Program-made: the position numbers and the translations under genes
Notes under the pieces: generated by a model
What the model saw: only the letters and a program-made list of their open reading frames with translations
The model's database searches: none
What the model was told of the DNA's origin: nothing
DNA from: Promethearchaeota archaeon
GTDB taxonomy: Archaea > Asgardarchaeota > Lokiarchaeia > Sigyniarchaeales > SOKP01
NCBI GenBank assembly: GCA_016840085.1
Contig: JAEOTA010000067.1
Span: forward strand, 1-44,140
Length of the DNA: 44,140 bases
Direction of reading: 5' to 3'
In this document: positions 25,116-34,242 of the stretch, one piece after another
How positions within the stretch are numbered: position 1 is the first letter of the stretch
How the letters are laid out: each line of letters opens with the position of its first letter

Positions 25116-26012
25116 ATGGAAAAAAATATTCAAATTGAAGAAGATGCTTTATCTGAGTTTAAAGCAGATTATACAATTGATTTTGTTACAAGTAGTGCAG
25201 TAAGTAAAATTAGTCTTAAATTTCTAATTTTTTACATACCTATTTTATGGTTTTCTGGTTACATGGCTGTTGCTGTTTTCTTTGATATTTCAAGTTTAAT
25301 AAATAATTGGATCATTACCATGTTACTCCTACCGATATGGTTATTTATGTTATATTTTATTTTTATTTTTGGAATAGCGATTTTTACAAAAGCATTTGTC
25401 CTTATAATTAATATGATACATAAACCGAGAGAAGGTGTGTTTAGAGCAGAAGAAGGGGATAAGGATTTTGAATTTTGGAGGCTCCGTGTAGAATTAAAAA
25501 AACTTGCAATATGGTTCATGAATAATGGCCCTTTACCTTGGATTGTAATGTGGGGTTTTCGTTGGTTTAATATTCATATTGACTTTACAAGCCATCTACA
25601 AGATGCGTGGGTTGATACAGATTTTATTAAATTTGGAAGAAAGGTAACTGTAGGGCAGGGAACTGTTGTAATGAGTTCAATGATTATTGGTAATTATTTA
25701 ATTATCAAGAAAATAGTTTTTGATGATTATACTGTTGTAGGGGGTGCATCAAATATCTCTCCTGGCACTATTATGGGAAAAGAATCAGTCTCAGGAGCTT
25801 TTTCCTATACTAATTACAACCAAAAATTAGATCCAGGTTGGATTTATATTGGACTACCAGCTCGAAAATATAAGCCAAATAAATATGCAGAAGAACGTAG
25901 AGATAGAATCTATAAACATGATGTAGATGAAGAAGTAAAATATGAAGTTACACAGGAAATAAATATTGATGAAGATAAAAAAAATCTTTTAAATAATAAT
26001 AAAGAGGTTTAG
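25116..26012 (+). CDS. LbH membrane module B1 (Pls/PosA C2-like)
   Basis: 298 residues. The N-terminal segment TIDFVTSSAVSK matches the start of the B half in the fused paralogues. Two membrane spans follow (about 33-58 and 68-98). Next come HKPREGVF (about 105-112), a DxDFEFWRLR motif that is shared with module C as DKDYRYW, an amphipathic region with PLPW, and an LbH domain (about 170-255). The ending includes WIYIGLPARK-x-K-x-NKYAEERRD and is strongly conserved in all B copies. An internal GAGGT close to its end serves as the SD for C1, five bases downstream. This suggests one A1-B1-C1 transcript and a stoichiometric complex. Confidence 0.75.
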   Translation: MEKNIQIEEDALSEFKADYTIDFVTSSAVSKISLKFLIFYIPILWFSGYMAVAVFFDISSLINNWIITMLLLPIWLFMLYFIFIFGIAIFTKAFVLIINMIHKPREGVFRAEEGDKDFEFWRLRVELKKLAIWFMNNGPLPWIVMWGFRWFNIHIDFTSHLQDAWVDTDFIKFGRKVTVGQGTVVMSSMIIGNYLIIKKIVFDDYTVVGGASNISPGTIMGKESVSGAFSYTNYNQKLDPGWIYIGLPARKYKPNKYAEERRDRIYKHDVDEEVKYEVTQEINIDEDKKNLLNNNKEV

Positions 26013-26017
26013 TAGAG

Positions 26018-26869
26018 ATGTCAGTGCCTGCAAATATAAAAGCTGGACCGTTCACGACCCTTGTTTTATTAAAGAAAAGATACTTAATATTTTACATTTA
26101 TCTCATTTGGATAACTTTATTTACAATTCAATTCGAATTTTGGTTGTATTGGATTCTTCTTTATGATTGGAAATATATTCACTTCTTAATATTCCTTCCC
26201 CTTTTGATATTTGTAATGTATATCTCATCTGTTATAATCTCATTGATCTTTGCAAAAGTATTACTAATTATTGTAAACTTATTTCATAAACCTCGTGAAG
26301 GTGTGTTTTTAAGACATATTTCAGATAAGGATTATAGATATTGGTGTATTAGAAGTGTTATTAAAAAATGGCCACTATGGTTAGCGCATAAATTTCCTTT
26401 CCCTTTTCTAGATAATATATGTTTTAAAGCTTTTGGGGTAAAGACTAAATTTTCGAATTCGCTCTTTGAGGGATGGGTGGATACTGAATTTATTGAATTT
26501 GGAAAAAATGTGGTAATAGGGCAAGCAAGTGTTATTCAATCAGCAGTTATAATAGGTAATCTCTTAATTATACGAAAGACAATAATAGAAGAGAATGCTC
26601 GTGTAGGTGCACATTCAATTGTTATGCCTGGCAGTCATATTAGTAAAAATTGTATATTAGCAGGCACTTCTCTCACCACAATAGGGCAAAATTTAGAAGA
26701 GGGATGGATTTATTTAGGCTCTCCAGCAAAAAAGTTGAAAAGGAATTTATTTTTTGAAGATAATTTAGAAGAAATTTTAGATCGCCAAGATATTGATGAT
26801 GAAGTTTTACTCAAAAAATACGAGAGTCTCTACACTAAGAGGAAAGATAAAGAAATTAGCAAACAATAA
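26018..26869 (+). CDS. LbH membrane module C1 (Pls/PosA C3-like)
   Basis: 283 residues. The N-terminus (MSVPANIKAGPF) is nearly the same as in C3. Two membrane spans (about 22-49 and 55-90), HKPREGVFLR, a DKDYRYWCIR motif and an LbH domain (about 160-245) follow, ending in WIYLGSPAKKLKRN. Residues 121-163 are identical to 122-164 of C3, although about 18 of these 43 codons differ silently. That block, which ends in GWVDTEFIEFG, is probably the functional core. B modules keep a related WVDT/WCD-x-EFI motif. No classical acyltransferase catalytic His could be assigned with certainty. Confidence 0.75.
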   Translation: MSVPANIKAGPFTTLVLLKKRYLIFYIYLIWITLFTIQFEFWLYWILLYDWKYIHFLIFLPLLIFVMYISSVIISLIFAKVLLIIVNLFHKPREGVFLRHISDKDYRYWCIRSVIKKWPLWLAHKFPFPFLDNICFKAFGVKTKFSNSLFEGWVDTEFIEFGKNVVIGQASVIQSAVIIGNLLIIRKTIIEENARVGAHSIVMPGSHISKNCILAGTSLTTIGQNLEEGWIYLGSPAKKLKRNLFFEDNLEEILDRQDIDDEVLLKKYESLYTKRKDKEISKQ

Positions 26870-26950
26870 TTTGATAGTTTTTTTGGAAAAAACTATAATC
26901 TATTTTTTATTGGGAATAGTTTTAAAGAAAATAGCTTGAAAGGGAAAAAA

Positions 26951-27745
26951 ATGAAAATTGGTTATATTCAAACATCTCCAATTTTTGGAGAAAAGGAGAA
27001 AAATTTTAAAGAAATTGAAAAATTAACAAATGATCTGAAAGCAGATCTAATTGTATTACCTGAATTATTTGCAACAGGATATACATTTATTTCAAAGAAG
27101 GAAGTTGAATCTTTAGCAGAAGGTACTAATGAAGAAACCGCTCACTTTATGATTGATTTATCAAAAAAGACTAATTCTATAATCGTTGGAGGATTTATTG
27201 AGGCTGAAAATAACGAGATCTTCAATTCCGCGATGATTGTATCAAATTCAAAAGTATTGGGAACATATCGTAAAATTCATTTATATTATAAGGAAAAATT
27301 ATGGTTTTCGCCAGGAAATCAACCTCTTCGAATATTTAAAGTTAATGGAGTCAATATTGGGATAATAATTTGTTTTGATTGGATCTTTCCAGAAATTTCC
27401 CGAACATTAGCACTTCTTGGAGCAGATATAATAGCTCATCCCGCTAATTTAGTGCTTCCTTATTGTCAAAATGCTATGATTACTCGATCTATTGAGAATA
27501 GAATATTTACTGTAACTTCAAATAGAATTGGTGAAGAAAAAAGAGGTGTTGATGATTTTAAATTTACAGGAAAAAGCCAAATAACTTCATTTAAAGGAGA
27601 AATTTTATCTTCAGCTCCTAAGGATAAAATTTTTATAGACTTTGTAGATATAGATATCTCTAAGACCAGAGATAAAAAATTAAATGAATTTAATGATTTA
27701 TTTGAAGACCGACGAGAGAATTATTACTATAACATTCGAAATTAA
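26951..27745 (+). CDS. nitrilase-superfamily C-N hydrolase (omega-amidase-like)
   Basis: 264 residues from the ATG at 26951, preceded by AAAGGGA; a TTG at 26936 is the alternative. The catalytic triad is visible: E38 (LPELFATGY), K108 (YRKIHLY) and C141 (ICFDWIFPE). Size and motifs fit the omega-amidase/carbamoylputrescine-type branch, which hydrolyses small linear amides in the cytoplasm. The substrate is unknown. It follows C1 on the same strand, 81 bases downstream, and may be read through from the LbH cluster. A C-N hydrolase next to PosA-like modules could be relevant if these handle amide bonds, which is inference. Confidence 0.9.
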   Translation: MKIGYIQTSPIFGEKEKNFKEIEKLTNDLKADLIVLPELFATGYTFISKKEVESLAEGTNEETAHFMIDLSKKTNSIIVGGFIEAENNEIFNSAMIVSNSKVLGTYRKIHLYYKEKLWFSPGNQPLRIFKVNGVNIGIIICFDWIFPEISRTLALLGADIIAHPANLVLPYCQNAMITRSIENRIFTVTSNRIGEEKRGVDDFKFTGKSQITSFKGEILSSAPKDKIFIDFVDIDISKTRDKKLNEFNDLFEDRRENYYYNIRN

Positions 27746-27850
27746 AAATAAAGAAAAAAGCGCTCTTCTGGTCATAAAAAGTGTAATGAAAGATAAACGA
27801 TTCAATCAAAATAAGTTATGATTAAATAGAATTTTGGATTAATTATATCT

Positions 27851-28321
27851 ATGAAAGTGATAAAACTACCACATATGAGCGAGGATGAAATAAACACAGC
27901 TATCAACTCTCAGAATTTATGTAGAATTGCGTTCATTGATGATAAATATCCTTATATCTCTCCTTTTCAATATGTTAGTATTAATAATATTTTATATTTC
28001 CATTTCACTGACTATGGAAAAAAAAAGAAAATTCTTTCAAATAATCCTAATGTTTGCGTTTCAATTGAAAATTTTAAATCTGACTTAAGCAGTTATTATT
28101 TTATTTCAATACAAGGTAAGTTAGAATTAGTGGAAGATAATGATCTTAAAAATAAAGTTATGAGACAAATGGCAGAGTTAGCACGGAAAAATTATTCAAA
28201 AAACTTTCTTTCAGCTCATGGTTTTGAAAAGAAAGAGGAATGGGACGTATTAACATCAAAAAATCAAACTATTTATAAACTTGTAGTCATGAATAAGCCA
28301 ATTGGCCTAAAATCTTTTTAA
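27851..28321 (+). CDS. FMN-binding split-barrel protein (pyridoxamine 5'-phosphate oxidase-like, NimA type)
   Basis: 156 residues with the split-beta-barrel pattern: an N-terminal helix (MSEDEINTAINSQ), strand CRIAFID, YPYISPFQYV, then YFHFTDYGKKKKIL with a Lys-rich phosphate-binding turn, and NPNVCVSIE. Members bind FMN, or sometimes heme, and reduce or oxidise small molecules; NimA-like members act on nitroimidazoles. The true substrate cannot be told. It is downstream of the nitrilase on the same strand, with a spacer of about 100 bases, and convergent with the heliorhodopsin gene. Confidence 0.8.
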   Translation: MKVIKLPHMSEDEINTAINSQNLCRIAFIDDKYPYISPFQYVSINNILYFHFTDYGKKKKILSNNPNVCVSIENFKSDLSSYYFISIQGKLELVEDNDLKNKVMRQMAELARKNYSKNFLSAHGFEKKEEWDVLTSKNQTIYKLVVMNKPIGLKSF

Positions 28322-28407
28322 TAATTATCTTAAATTAATCTTATTAAATTTTTTTTAAATTTCAAGCGATAAAATAAAAAAAAAATTTAAGAAAAAATTT
28401 TTTGAAA

Positions 28408-29226
28408 TTATTCAGGCTGTAATATCCCTGAAAAAGCCAACCATGCTAATAATGATTTTGCTACTAAACTTAGTATTATATATACTCGTTCACCGAAAAG
28501 ATAATCTTTCCATGGTCCCACTGCTTTATATTGAAGTATCATATTAATCGCAAATGAATTGAATAGAATCAGATATGTATAAAATATCCAGTACACAAAA
28601 TCAGGGATACCCTCAGCAGCTACACCATAAAAGTAGCCAAGAATAACTATCCAAGGAATAGCACCAGATATACATCCTATTATGAAAGGCTTCCAATTAG
28701 TTTTTTCCGTATATTGATTAACTAATTCCATCATGTAACCAAACATTATCATCATAGCATTCAATACAAAAATCATGACTAATGACCAGAAATCCCAGAC
28801 ACCAAAAAGTAATGAGAGAAATACAATCATAACTGAACTAGAAAAAGCATACTCGTACCAACGATAGGGATTAAAACCTTTCTTTAGATTATTATTGTAT
28901 CTTTCATTCAATGGATATGCAATTAAAAAATGAGCTAAAGCAGACATTAATAAAAATGAAGCAAGCACAGCCCCAAAGTATGAAACTGTAAATAATACCT
29001 CTGGATTTGGAAATATATTAAATGTATCAGGATCAATAAATTCATAAGACAAATAAAATGTATAAATATCTCTAGAAAAATCTAAAATAAGTCCTACAGT
29101 CAACATTAATATTCCTTGTATTAAATGAAGGATTCCCATGTTTCTGTTAAATTTTTGTAAGTATTCGAATGTAATATCTGATTTCGCGATAATTTCTTGT
29201 CGTTCTTTATAATTCATTTTAACCAT
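28408..29226 (-). CDS. heliorhodopsin
   Basis: 272 residues with seven hydrophobic spans. Diagnostic heliorhodopsin features are a polar N-terminus on the cytoplasmic side, LHLIQG in helix A, NPYRWYEYAFSSS in helix C with the Schiff-base counterion Glu125, GxxPW in helix E, the FAINMILQY region in helix F, and GE-x-VYIILSLVAKSLLAW in helix G with retinal-binding Lys257. Microbial type 1 rhodopsins lack these motifs and have the opposite topology. Heliorhodopsins show slow photocycles and are thought to sense light or regulate partner proteins. No retinal-forming Blh or carotenoid genes are in the window. An internal ATG three codons in is an alternative start. The context is membrane proteins of unknown function. 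Confidence 0.92.
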   Translation of the reverse strand: MVKMNYKERQEIIAKSDITFEYLQKFNRNMGILHLIQGILMLTVGLILDFSRDIYTFYLSYEFIDPDTFNIFPNPEVLFTVSYFGAVLASFLLMSALAHFLIAYPLNERYNNNLKKGFNPYRWYEYAFSSSVMIVFLSLLFGVWDFWSLVMIFVLNAMMIMFGYMMELVNQYTEKTNWKPFIIGCISGAIPWIVILGYFYGVAAEGIPDFVYWIFYTYLILFNSFAINMILQYKAVGPWKDYLFGERVYIILSLVAKSLLAWLAFSGILQPE

Positions 29227-29508
29227 TTTTTCATTTTTTTATTATTAGATTTTATAATTTTAATTAACCCAAGAATAGATTTAAATAGTTCCTATAAAAA
29301 TTATTAAATTTTCATAAGAATTATTTTTAGAAATAATTGAAAACTCTATGATTTTTAATATTTCATTAATAATGCTCAAACTTTAAATAAATAACATCTC
29401 TACAAATATTTTATTTATAATTTAAATAAATAAAGATTAAATACAGATCCAGTATATCAAGCTTAAGCTTATATCTTAAAACAAAATAATTAAGCTTTAG
29501 TGAAAAAA
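29227..29508. promoter_or_regulatory. 282-base divergent spacer with 12-bp palindrome
   Basis: This spacer separates heliorhodopsin (minus) from the DUF1761-like gene (plus). It is AT-rich with several TATA-like stretches. A perfect palindrome AAGCTTAAGCTT occupies 29459-29470, and a further half-like TAAGCTTT lies at about 29491-29498, just before the plus-strand start. This may be an operator. No ORF or RNA is seen. Confidence 0.35.
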
Positions 29509-29910
29509 ATGGCTTTAGAAATAAATTGGTTAGCAGTTGTAGTTGTATCTTTAATATTTTTTGCGATACTTTTTTTCTGGTATTTTCCATCTGCGTTTGG
29601 AAATATGTGGTTAAAATTAGTCGGAAAAGAAAGTGAACCTAAATCTAAAATAATAAGAGATACAATTATCATGATTCCAACGAGTTTTTTAACAGTACTT
29701 GTTATTGATATAATAATGATTATGGCAGGTATTACGGATATTTTATCAGCAGTATTGATAAATTTATTGCTATGGGTTGGCTTTTTAGCTACGATCGGAA
29801 TTAATCAAACAAATTTTAACGATAGAGGTTTAAATTTATTTCTTATAGAATACGTTGTGTATCTCGTTTGTTTTCTAATTTCTGGTATTATTTTAGTAGT
29901 TTGGGTATAA
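29509..29910 (+). CDS. DUF1761-like small membrane protein
   Basis: 133 residues from the ATG at 29509; a GTG three codons upstream is the alternative. Four spans: INWLAVVVVSLIFFAILFFWYFP at the start, with the family-like NWLAV and WYFPSAFGNMWLKLVG, then about 55-75, 78-96 and 110-132. DUF1761 proteins are small inner-membrane proteins of unknown function. The gene is divergent from heliorhodopsin and convergent with the DUF6512-like gene. Confidence 0.7.
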   Translation: MALEINWLAVVVVSLIFFAILFFWYFPSAFGNMWLKLVGKESEPKSKIIRDTIIMIPTSFLTVLVIDIIMIMAGITDILSAVLINLLLWVGFLATIGINQTNFNDRGLNLFLIEYVVYLVCFLISGIILVVWV

Positions 29911-30057
29911 AATTTAATTCCATTTTTTTTTAATTTCTTTTTGAAAATCCTTTTAATATTTATTTTAAGCTCTAATTAGAAGTTAGAATAAATGAAATAT
30001 GATTAAAAGAAATAAAAGTAAGAAAAATTAAAACGCTTTTGAGGAGCATTTCATGAT

Positions 30058-30618
30058 TTAAAGATGTTCTACAATACCATATAATCCTGAAATAGGGTCT
30101 TGAAACATAGGTAAATGCGGTGGAATATATGTAAATAATATGAAAATGATTCCTAATGCTATAAAAATTATCCATGAGAAAATTATTGCCAATTTTGGTA
30201 ATTCGGATATAGTTAATATTTTATAGCTTATTAATTGACCAACAACAACTCCAACTATAAAGGAAAGAATATCTATAATCAAAATTTCTGTTTTAAAAAT
30301 AGCAGTATATGTATAAAATGTAATTATTATAATTACTATGCTTAATAATACAGCTACAGTCTTTCCAACAATAAAATTATTTGCTTGTTCTTTTATAAAT
30401 TGATACTCAATTAATGCAAAGATTATAAGTGGCCAATAGGGTAATTTTAAATGCTCCCAAACACTTTCATTTACAGGAAAAAATCCTCCTATATATTCCC
30501 AGTGCCCTAGCCATTCAAAAACAAAATGAAATAAAGCACCTACGATGGTTATAAAAATAATGCCGAAAATTTCCCATTTCAATATCGAATTTTTCAATAT
30601 GATCACTCGTTTTATCAA
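30058..30618 (-). CDS. DUF6512-like membrane protein
   Basis: 186 residues with five to six spans. The segment GALFHFVFEWLGHWEY followed by PVNESVWEHLKL is characteristic of DUF6512-type proteins of unknown function; its conserved Glu, His and Asn are likely at the membrane surface. The remaining spans carry no polar signature. The start is ATG with a weak SD. The gene is divergent from the zinc dehydrogenase, with 226 AT-rich bases between that hold promoters only. Confidence 0.7.
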   Translation of the reverse strand: MIKRVIILKNSILKWEIFGIIFITIVGALFHFVFEWLGHWEYIGGFFPVNESVWEHLKLPYWPLIIFALIEYQFIKEQANNFIVGKTVAVLLSIVIIIITFYTYTAIFKTEILIIDILSFIVGVVVGQLISYKILTISELPKLAIIFSWIIFIALGIIFILFTYIPPHLPMFQDPISGLYGIVEHL

Positions 30619-30812
30619 AATAAAAATATTGCAATTTAATTGGATTTTAATTTAAATAATAAATATTTTAAATACAATATATCCAATTAAATAAGATAAG
30701 ATACAATTAAAATAACTTAGGTTTATTGGCTATAAATTAAACTTATTTTAACTTAATTTATGCAATATATATTTTAAGTCTTTTTATATTTTAAAACTTT
30801 TTTAGGGAAAAG

Positions 30813-30824
30813 TTCTAAATACTT
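30813..30824 (+). promoter_or_regulatory. TATA-box promoter of the zinc dehydrogenase
   Basis: A purine-rich BRE-like GGGAAAAG is followed by TTCTAAATACTT, centred about 26 bases before the ATG at 30845. The spacing predicts a transcription start at or next to the start codon, that is, a leaderless mRNA. Confidence 0.5.
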
Positions 30825-30844
30825 TAATATCTAATAATTAAATT

Positions 30845-31852
30845 ATGCAAGCTGCTATTTATGATGGAAAGGAACTCCTCATCAAGGAAGTTTCTAATCC
30901 AAAAATTTCTGATACCCAAGCTCTTATTCGGGTTAGAGCTGCTGGAGTATGTGGCACTGATTTAGCTATAGTAAATGGTTCTTTACAGACGCCTACTCCT
31001 ATTATTCTCGGTCATGAGTTTTCGGGTGATGTTGTAGAGATAGGGGATGATGTTGATCCTAAGTGGCTTAATAAAAAAGTTACTTCTGAAATAAATAGCA
31101 ATATTGATTTTAATTGCTTTTATTGTAAGCAAAAGCAATACACTCAATGCATTTCACGAAAAGCATTAGGAATAGATATTGATGGAGCATTTGCAGAATA
31201 TATCGCTGTGGAATCTTATTTATTGCATGAAGTTCCTGAAACTATTTCATATGAAAAAGCTACTTTTATCGAGCCTTTAGCCGCAGCATATCAGATATTT
31301 GAAATGATGCCTTTAGAAGAAAATGATAAGACAATTACAATATTCGGTCTTGGTAAATTGGGGTTATTAATTACCCAAATTGCATTTTTAAAAGGTTTAA
31401 ACTTAATTGTTGTGGATGGATCTCATAAAAAGCTCAATTTGGCTAAAAAATTTGGAGCTCAACATCAAATAAATAGATTTGATGGTGTTAATATCGCTGA
31501 TACAATTAAAACGTATACTAATGGTTTAGGTGCTGATATAGTGGTTGATGCAACCGGTAATCCTCTAGCAGTAAATGATGTGCTTGCTTCATGTAGAACT
31601 CGAGGTAAGATCCATATAAAAAGTACGCATGGAGTTAATACACCCATTAATTTAACAGATCTAGTTGTTCGTGAATTAACTTTATATAGTAGTAGATGTG
31701 GACCATTTAAAAAAGCTATTAATGGATTAAAATCCGGAGAAATTGAAGTTGAGAAATTAATCTCAAAAAAATTTGATTTAAAAGATATTAAAAAAGCATT
31801 AAATTTTCATATGAAAAACCCAGAATATATTAAAGCAATAATTCGAATATAA
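30845..31852 (+). CDS. zinc-dependent medium-chain alcohol/polyol dehydrogenase
   Basis: 335 residues of the MDR family. The catalytic-zinc site shows CGTDLA (C37 region) and GHEFSGDVVEIGDD. The Rossmann domain has GLGKLG at about 167-172 and an acidic residue two strands later (VVDGS), favouring NAD. The structural zinc lobe has only three of four cysteines (CFYC plus C seven later); the first position appears to be Asp. It oxidises an alcohol or polyol such as threonine, sorbitol or a similar substrate; which one is not evident. The stop lies 18 bases before the A2-B2 gene, so the two are probably co-transcribed. Confidence 0.88.
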   Translation: MQAAIYDGKELLIKEVSNPKISDTQALIRVRAAGVCGTDLAIVNGSLQTPTPIILGHEFSGDVVEIGDDVDPKWLNKKVTSEINSNIDFNCFYCKQKQYTQCISRKALGIDIDGAFAEYIAVESYLLHEVPETISYEKATFIEPLAAAYQIFEMMPLEENDKTITIFGLGKLGLLITQIAFLKGLNLIVVDGSHKKLNLAKKFGAQHQINRFDGVNIADTIKTYTNGLGADIVVDATGNPLAVNDVLASCRTRGKIHIKSTHGVNTPINLTDLVVRELTLYSSRCGPFKKAINGLKSGEIEVEKLISKKFDLKDIKKALNFHMKNPEYIKAIIRI

Positions 31853-31870
31853 ATTATATAAAGATTATTT

Positions 31871-33682
31871 ATGGTAAAAACTGAATTGCAATCGATTGAA
31901 AGTGTTTCAAAAGAAGAAGATATAAGAGAAGAGGTTAAACTTCAGTATTTTTGGTATTTATTTGTTTTTTTTACAATATACTTAGTCTCATTTTTAGTTC
32001 CGGCAATTTTGTTTATAACTTATATCTTTTTATTTTTTTTACCCCATTTTTTAGAAAGTACAAGTTTTTTTACACTTTTTACTGAGTTTAAATCCCTAAT
32101 GGTATTAATTTCCACGCCATTTGTTATTATCGGTTGTTATCTTATCCGATTGTTTTTCGTGGGGTTGGTCACACGTGGTTTTTGGAGTCTTAGTGAAAAA
32201 AAATCACCAAGTAAAAGCGGGATAATACCAAGAAATATTCCAAGTAAAGCATTGAATTACTATCATATTAAAAGTTTTATGATAAAATATGGAAAAAACA
32301 CTTTTGTAAAAGGACCTTTTCCTTGGCTCTCTAATTGGTTTTTTAACTTTGTGGGATCAAGTAAAATTGGTAAGGGTACAACCTTAGAAGAAAGTATAAT
32401 GAATGATAAATTCATAAATGTAGATAAGAACTGTTATTTTGGAGTAAATTCTGCTTTAGCAAGCCATTTGGTGGATGGAACTTTTGGAAATATTAATTAT
32501 TTCAAAATATATATAGGAAATAATGTTACAAGTGCAGGATTGAATCTGATTGGGCCAGGATCAGAGGTACATGATAATTCATATTTACTTCCGTTAGCAT
32601 CAACTCCAAAACATAGTATGCTTAAAGGAAATAATTACTATTGGGGGTTACCATTAAGAAGAATCTTTAGAAAAAAGATCTTGAAATTTTTAGGCTTGAC
32701 GCCTAAGAATTTAGAGATAAATGAAAATATTGAGGGATATAAAGATAAAAATTTGTTGAAAGAGTTAAAAGCTAAGAAAACATTGGCCCAATCCCATAAT
32801 AAAGTAGGAAATAACCAAGTAATTAATAATTCTCACGAGGATAAAATTGATCTGAATAATTTAACAGAGAAGGATTTGACAATTGATTTCACAACAAGTA
32901 GTGCAATTTCAAGAATAAATATAAAATTCTTAGTGGTCTATATTCCAATTTTTTGGCTATCTGGCATGATAGTTAATATTATTTTTTATACCTTTACATA
33001 TTATGTACAGAACTGGATTTTAATGGCTTTTTTTTTACCAGCAATGATCATATTTATATGGTTTATTTTCATACTCGGTTGTTTCTTTTTTAGTAAATTA
33101 TTTTTAATATTAGTTAATCTCATTCATAAACCCAAAGAAGGAATATTTAAAGCTGATATTGGTGACACAGATTTTGAATTTTGGTGTTTACGAACTGAAT
33201 TAAAAAAAATAGTTTTTTGGCTTATACGAAATTGGCCTCTTCCTTGGATGGATATATTGGCTTTCAAATGGTTTGGGGTAAAAATGTCTTTATCCAGTTC
33301 GTTATACGATTCCTGGTGTGATGGAGAATTCATTACATTTGGCAGGCGTGTACTTATAGGTCAAGGCTCTACTATTATGTCGAGCATGGTAATTGGCCGA
33401 TATTTGATTATAAAGAATGTAATATGCGGAGATTATTCACTTGTAGGTGGACATACCACAATAGCTCCAGGCACTATTATAGGGGAAGATACTTTCGTTA
33501 GCGCAATTTCAAACACCTTATACAATCAAATTCTTGAACCTGGATGGATCTATCTGGGAATACCCGTCATTAAACTTAAAGAAAATAAATATGCTAAAGA
33601 AAGAAGAGATATAATAATGAAAAGAGATGTAGATGAAGAACAAAAGTTCGAAATCGAGCATGAAGTAAACGTTGATAAATAA
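31871..33682 (+). CDS. fused LbH membrane modules A2-B2
   Basis: 603 residues. Residues 1-290 match module A (two spans at about 27-58 and 75-103; SPSKSG, PRNI, NYYHI; LbH with the SH-x3-G-x-FGN His). A charged linker of about 60 residues follows (ENIEGYKDKNLLKEL and on). Residues 335-603 match module B, starting TIDFTTSSAIS, with two spans, HKPKEGIF, DTDFEFWCLR, LbH, and WIYLGIPV with KENKYAKERRD at the end. No C module follows, unlike the other two copies. The upstream dehydrogenase is almost contiguous. Function is proposed only by analogy to Pls/PosA C-terminal domains. Confidence 0.75.
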   Translation: MVKTELQSIESVSKEEDIREEVKLQYFWYLFVFFTIYLVSFLVPAILFITYIFLFFLPHFLESTSFFTLFTEFKSLMVLISTPFVIIGCYLIRLFFVGLVTRGFWSLSEKKSPSKSGIIPRNIPSKALNYYHIKSFMIKYGKNTFVKGPFPWLSNWFFNFVGSSKIGKGTTLEESIMNDKFINVDKNCYFGVNSALASHLVDGTFGNINYFKIYIGNNVTSAGLNLIGPGSEVHDNSYLLPLASTPKHSMLKGNNYYWGLPLRRIFRKKILKFLGLTPKNLEINENIEGYKDKNLLKELKAKKTLAQSHNKVGNNQVINNSHEDKIDLNNLTEKDLTIDFTTSSAISRINIKFLVVYIPIFWLSGMIVNIIFYTFTYYVQNWILMAFFLPAMIIFIWFIFILGCFFFSKLFLILVNLIHKPKEGIFKADIGDTDFEFWCLRTELKKIVFWLIRNWPLPWMDILAFKWFGVKMSLSSSLYDSWCDGEFITFGRRVLIGQGSTIMSSMVIGRYLIIKNVICGDYSLVGGHTTIAPGTIIGEDTFVSAISNTLYNQILEPGWIYLGIPVIKLKENKYAKERRDIIMKRDVDEEQKFEIEHEVNVDK

Positions 33683-33713
33683 AAAAGAGATCTTATCAAA
33701 AAACTATCATATT

Positions 33714-34109
33714 TTATTCTGTATTCAATTGAAATTCTGTCTTTAAGAAACTCTTTAACTTTTGACAGGTTTTCTTTAATTCTTGCTTATCTTGATAAAA
33801 AAGGTTAGTTCTAGGACAATCTTTATCAAAAACGCATTTTTTCTGAATAAAATCATAAATTAAAGGATAAAATCTGCATCCTTGAGGGCGATATTGATAA
33901 ACTTTACACGTCTTAGACATAAAATCTAAAAATACACAATATTTTGAATCATTTTTTAGTTGATAAAATTGATTTTGATTTTTAAATACAAAATCTTTCA
34001 TTTTTAATTTCTTAGGGAAATTATCTATTATTAAATCAATATCTTGTTGAGATACAATCATTTCTGTCCGGATACAACATTCTCCGCAATTTTGACAATT
34101 GTTTTCCAT
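33714..34109 (-). CDS. YkgJ-type cysteine-cluster protein
   Basis: 131 residues. The N-terminus CQNCGECC (C5, C8, C11, C12), followed by CVFLD, CKVYQYRPQGCRFYP and a later Cys pair, is the UPF0153/YkgJ zinc- or iron-sulfur-binding pattern (CxxCxxCC ... Y-x-x-RPxxCRxFP). Family members are small metal-binding proteins of unclear role, sometimes linked to protein modification. It sits antiparallel between the second and third LbH copies. Confidence 0.85.
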   Translation of the reverse strand: MENNCQNCGECCIRTEMIVSQQDIDLIIDNFPKKLKMKDFVFKNQNQFYQLKNDSKYCVFLDFMSKTCKVYQYRPQGCRFYPLIYDFIQKKCVFDKDCPRTNLFYQDKQELKKTCQKLKSFLKTEFQLNTE

Positions 34110-34242
34110 AGTAAATTATTATTTTTGCTTAAATCTCATAAATTTTAAAGGAAGGAAAATATCTATTAAAATATAATAAACATCAATTGCTTTTTAATTA
34201 AGTAAAAATTACATAAATTTGAATTAAGAATTTAATGCAAAA

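Noticed and set aside
25062..25116. Frameshift or nonsense mutation splitting a former A1-B1 fusion
   Set aside because: The gap has its own AT-rich spacer and a plausible ATG; A1 and B1 ends are shorter than the fused linker and look natural. Not fully excluded without read data.
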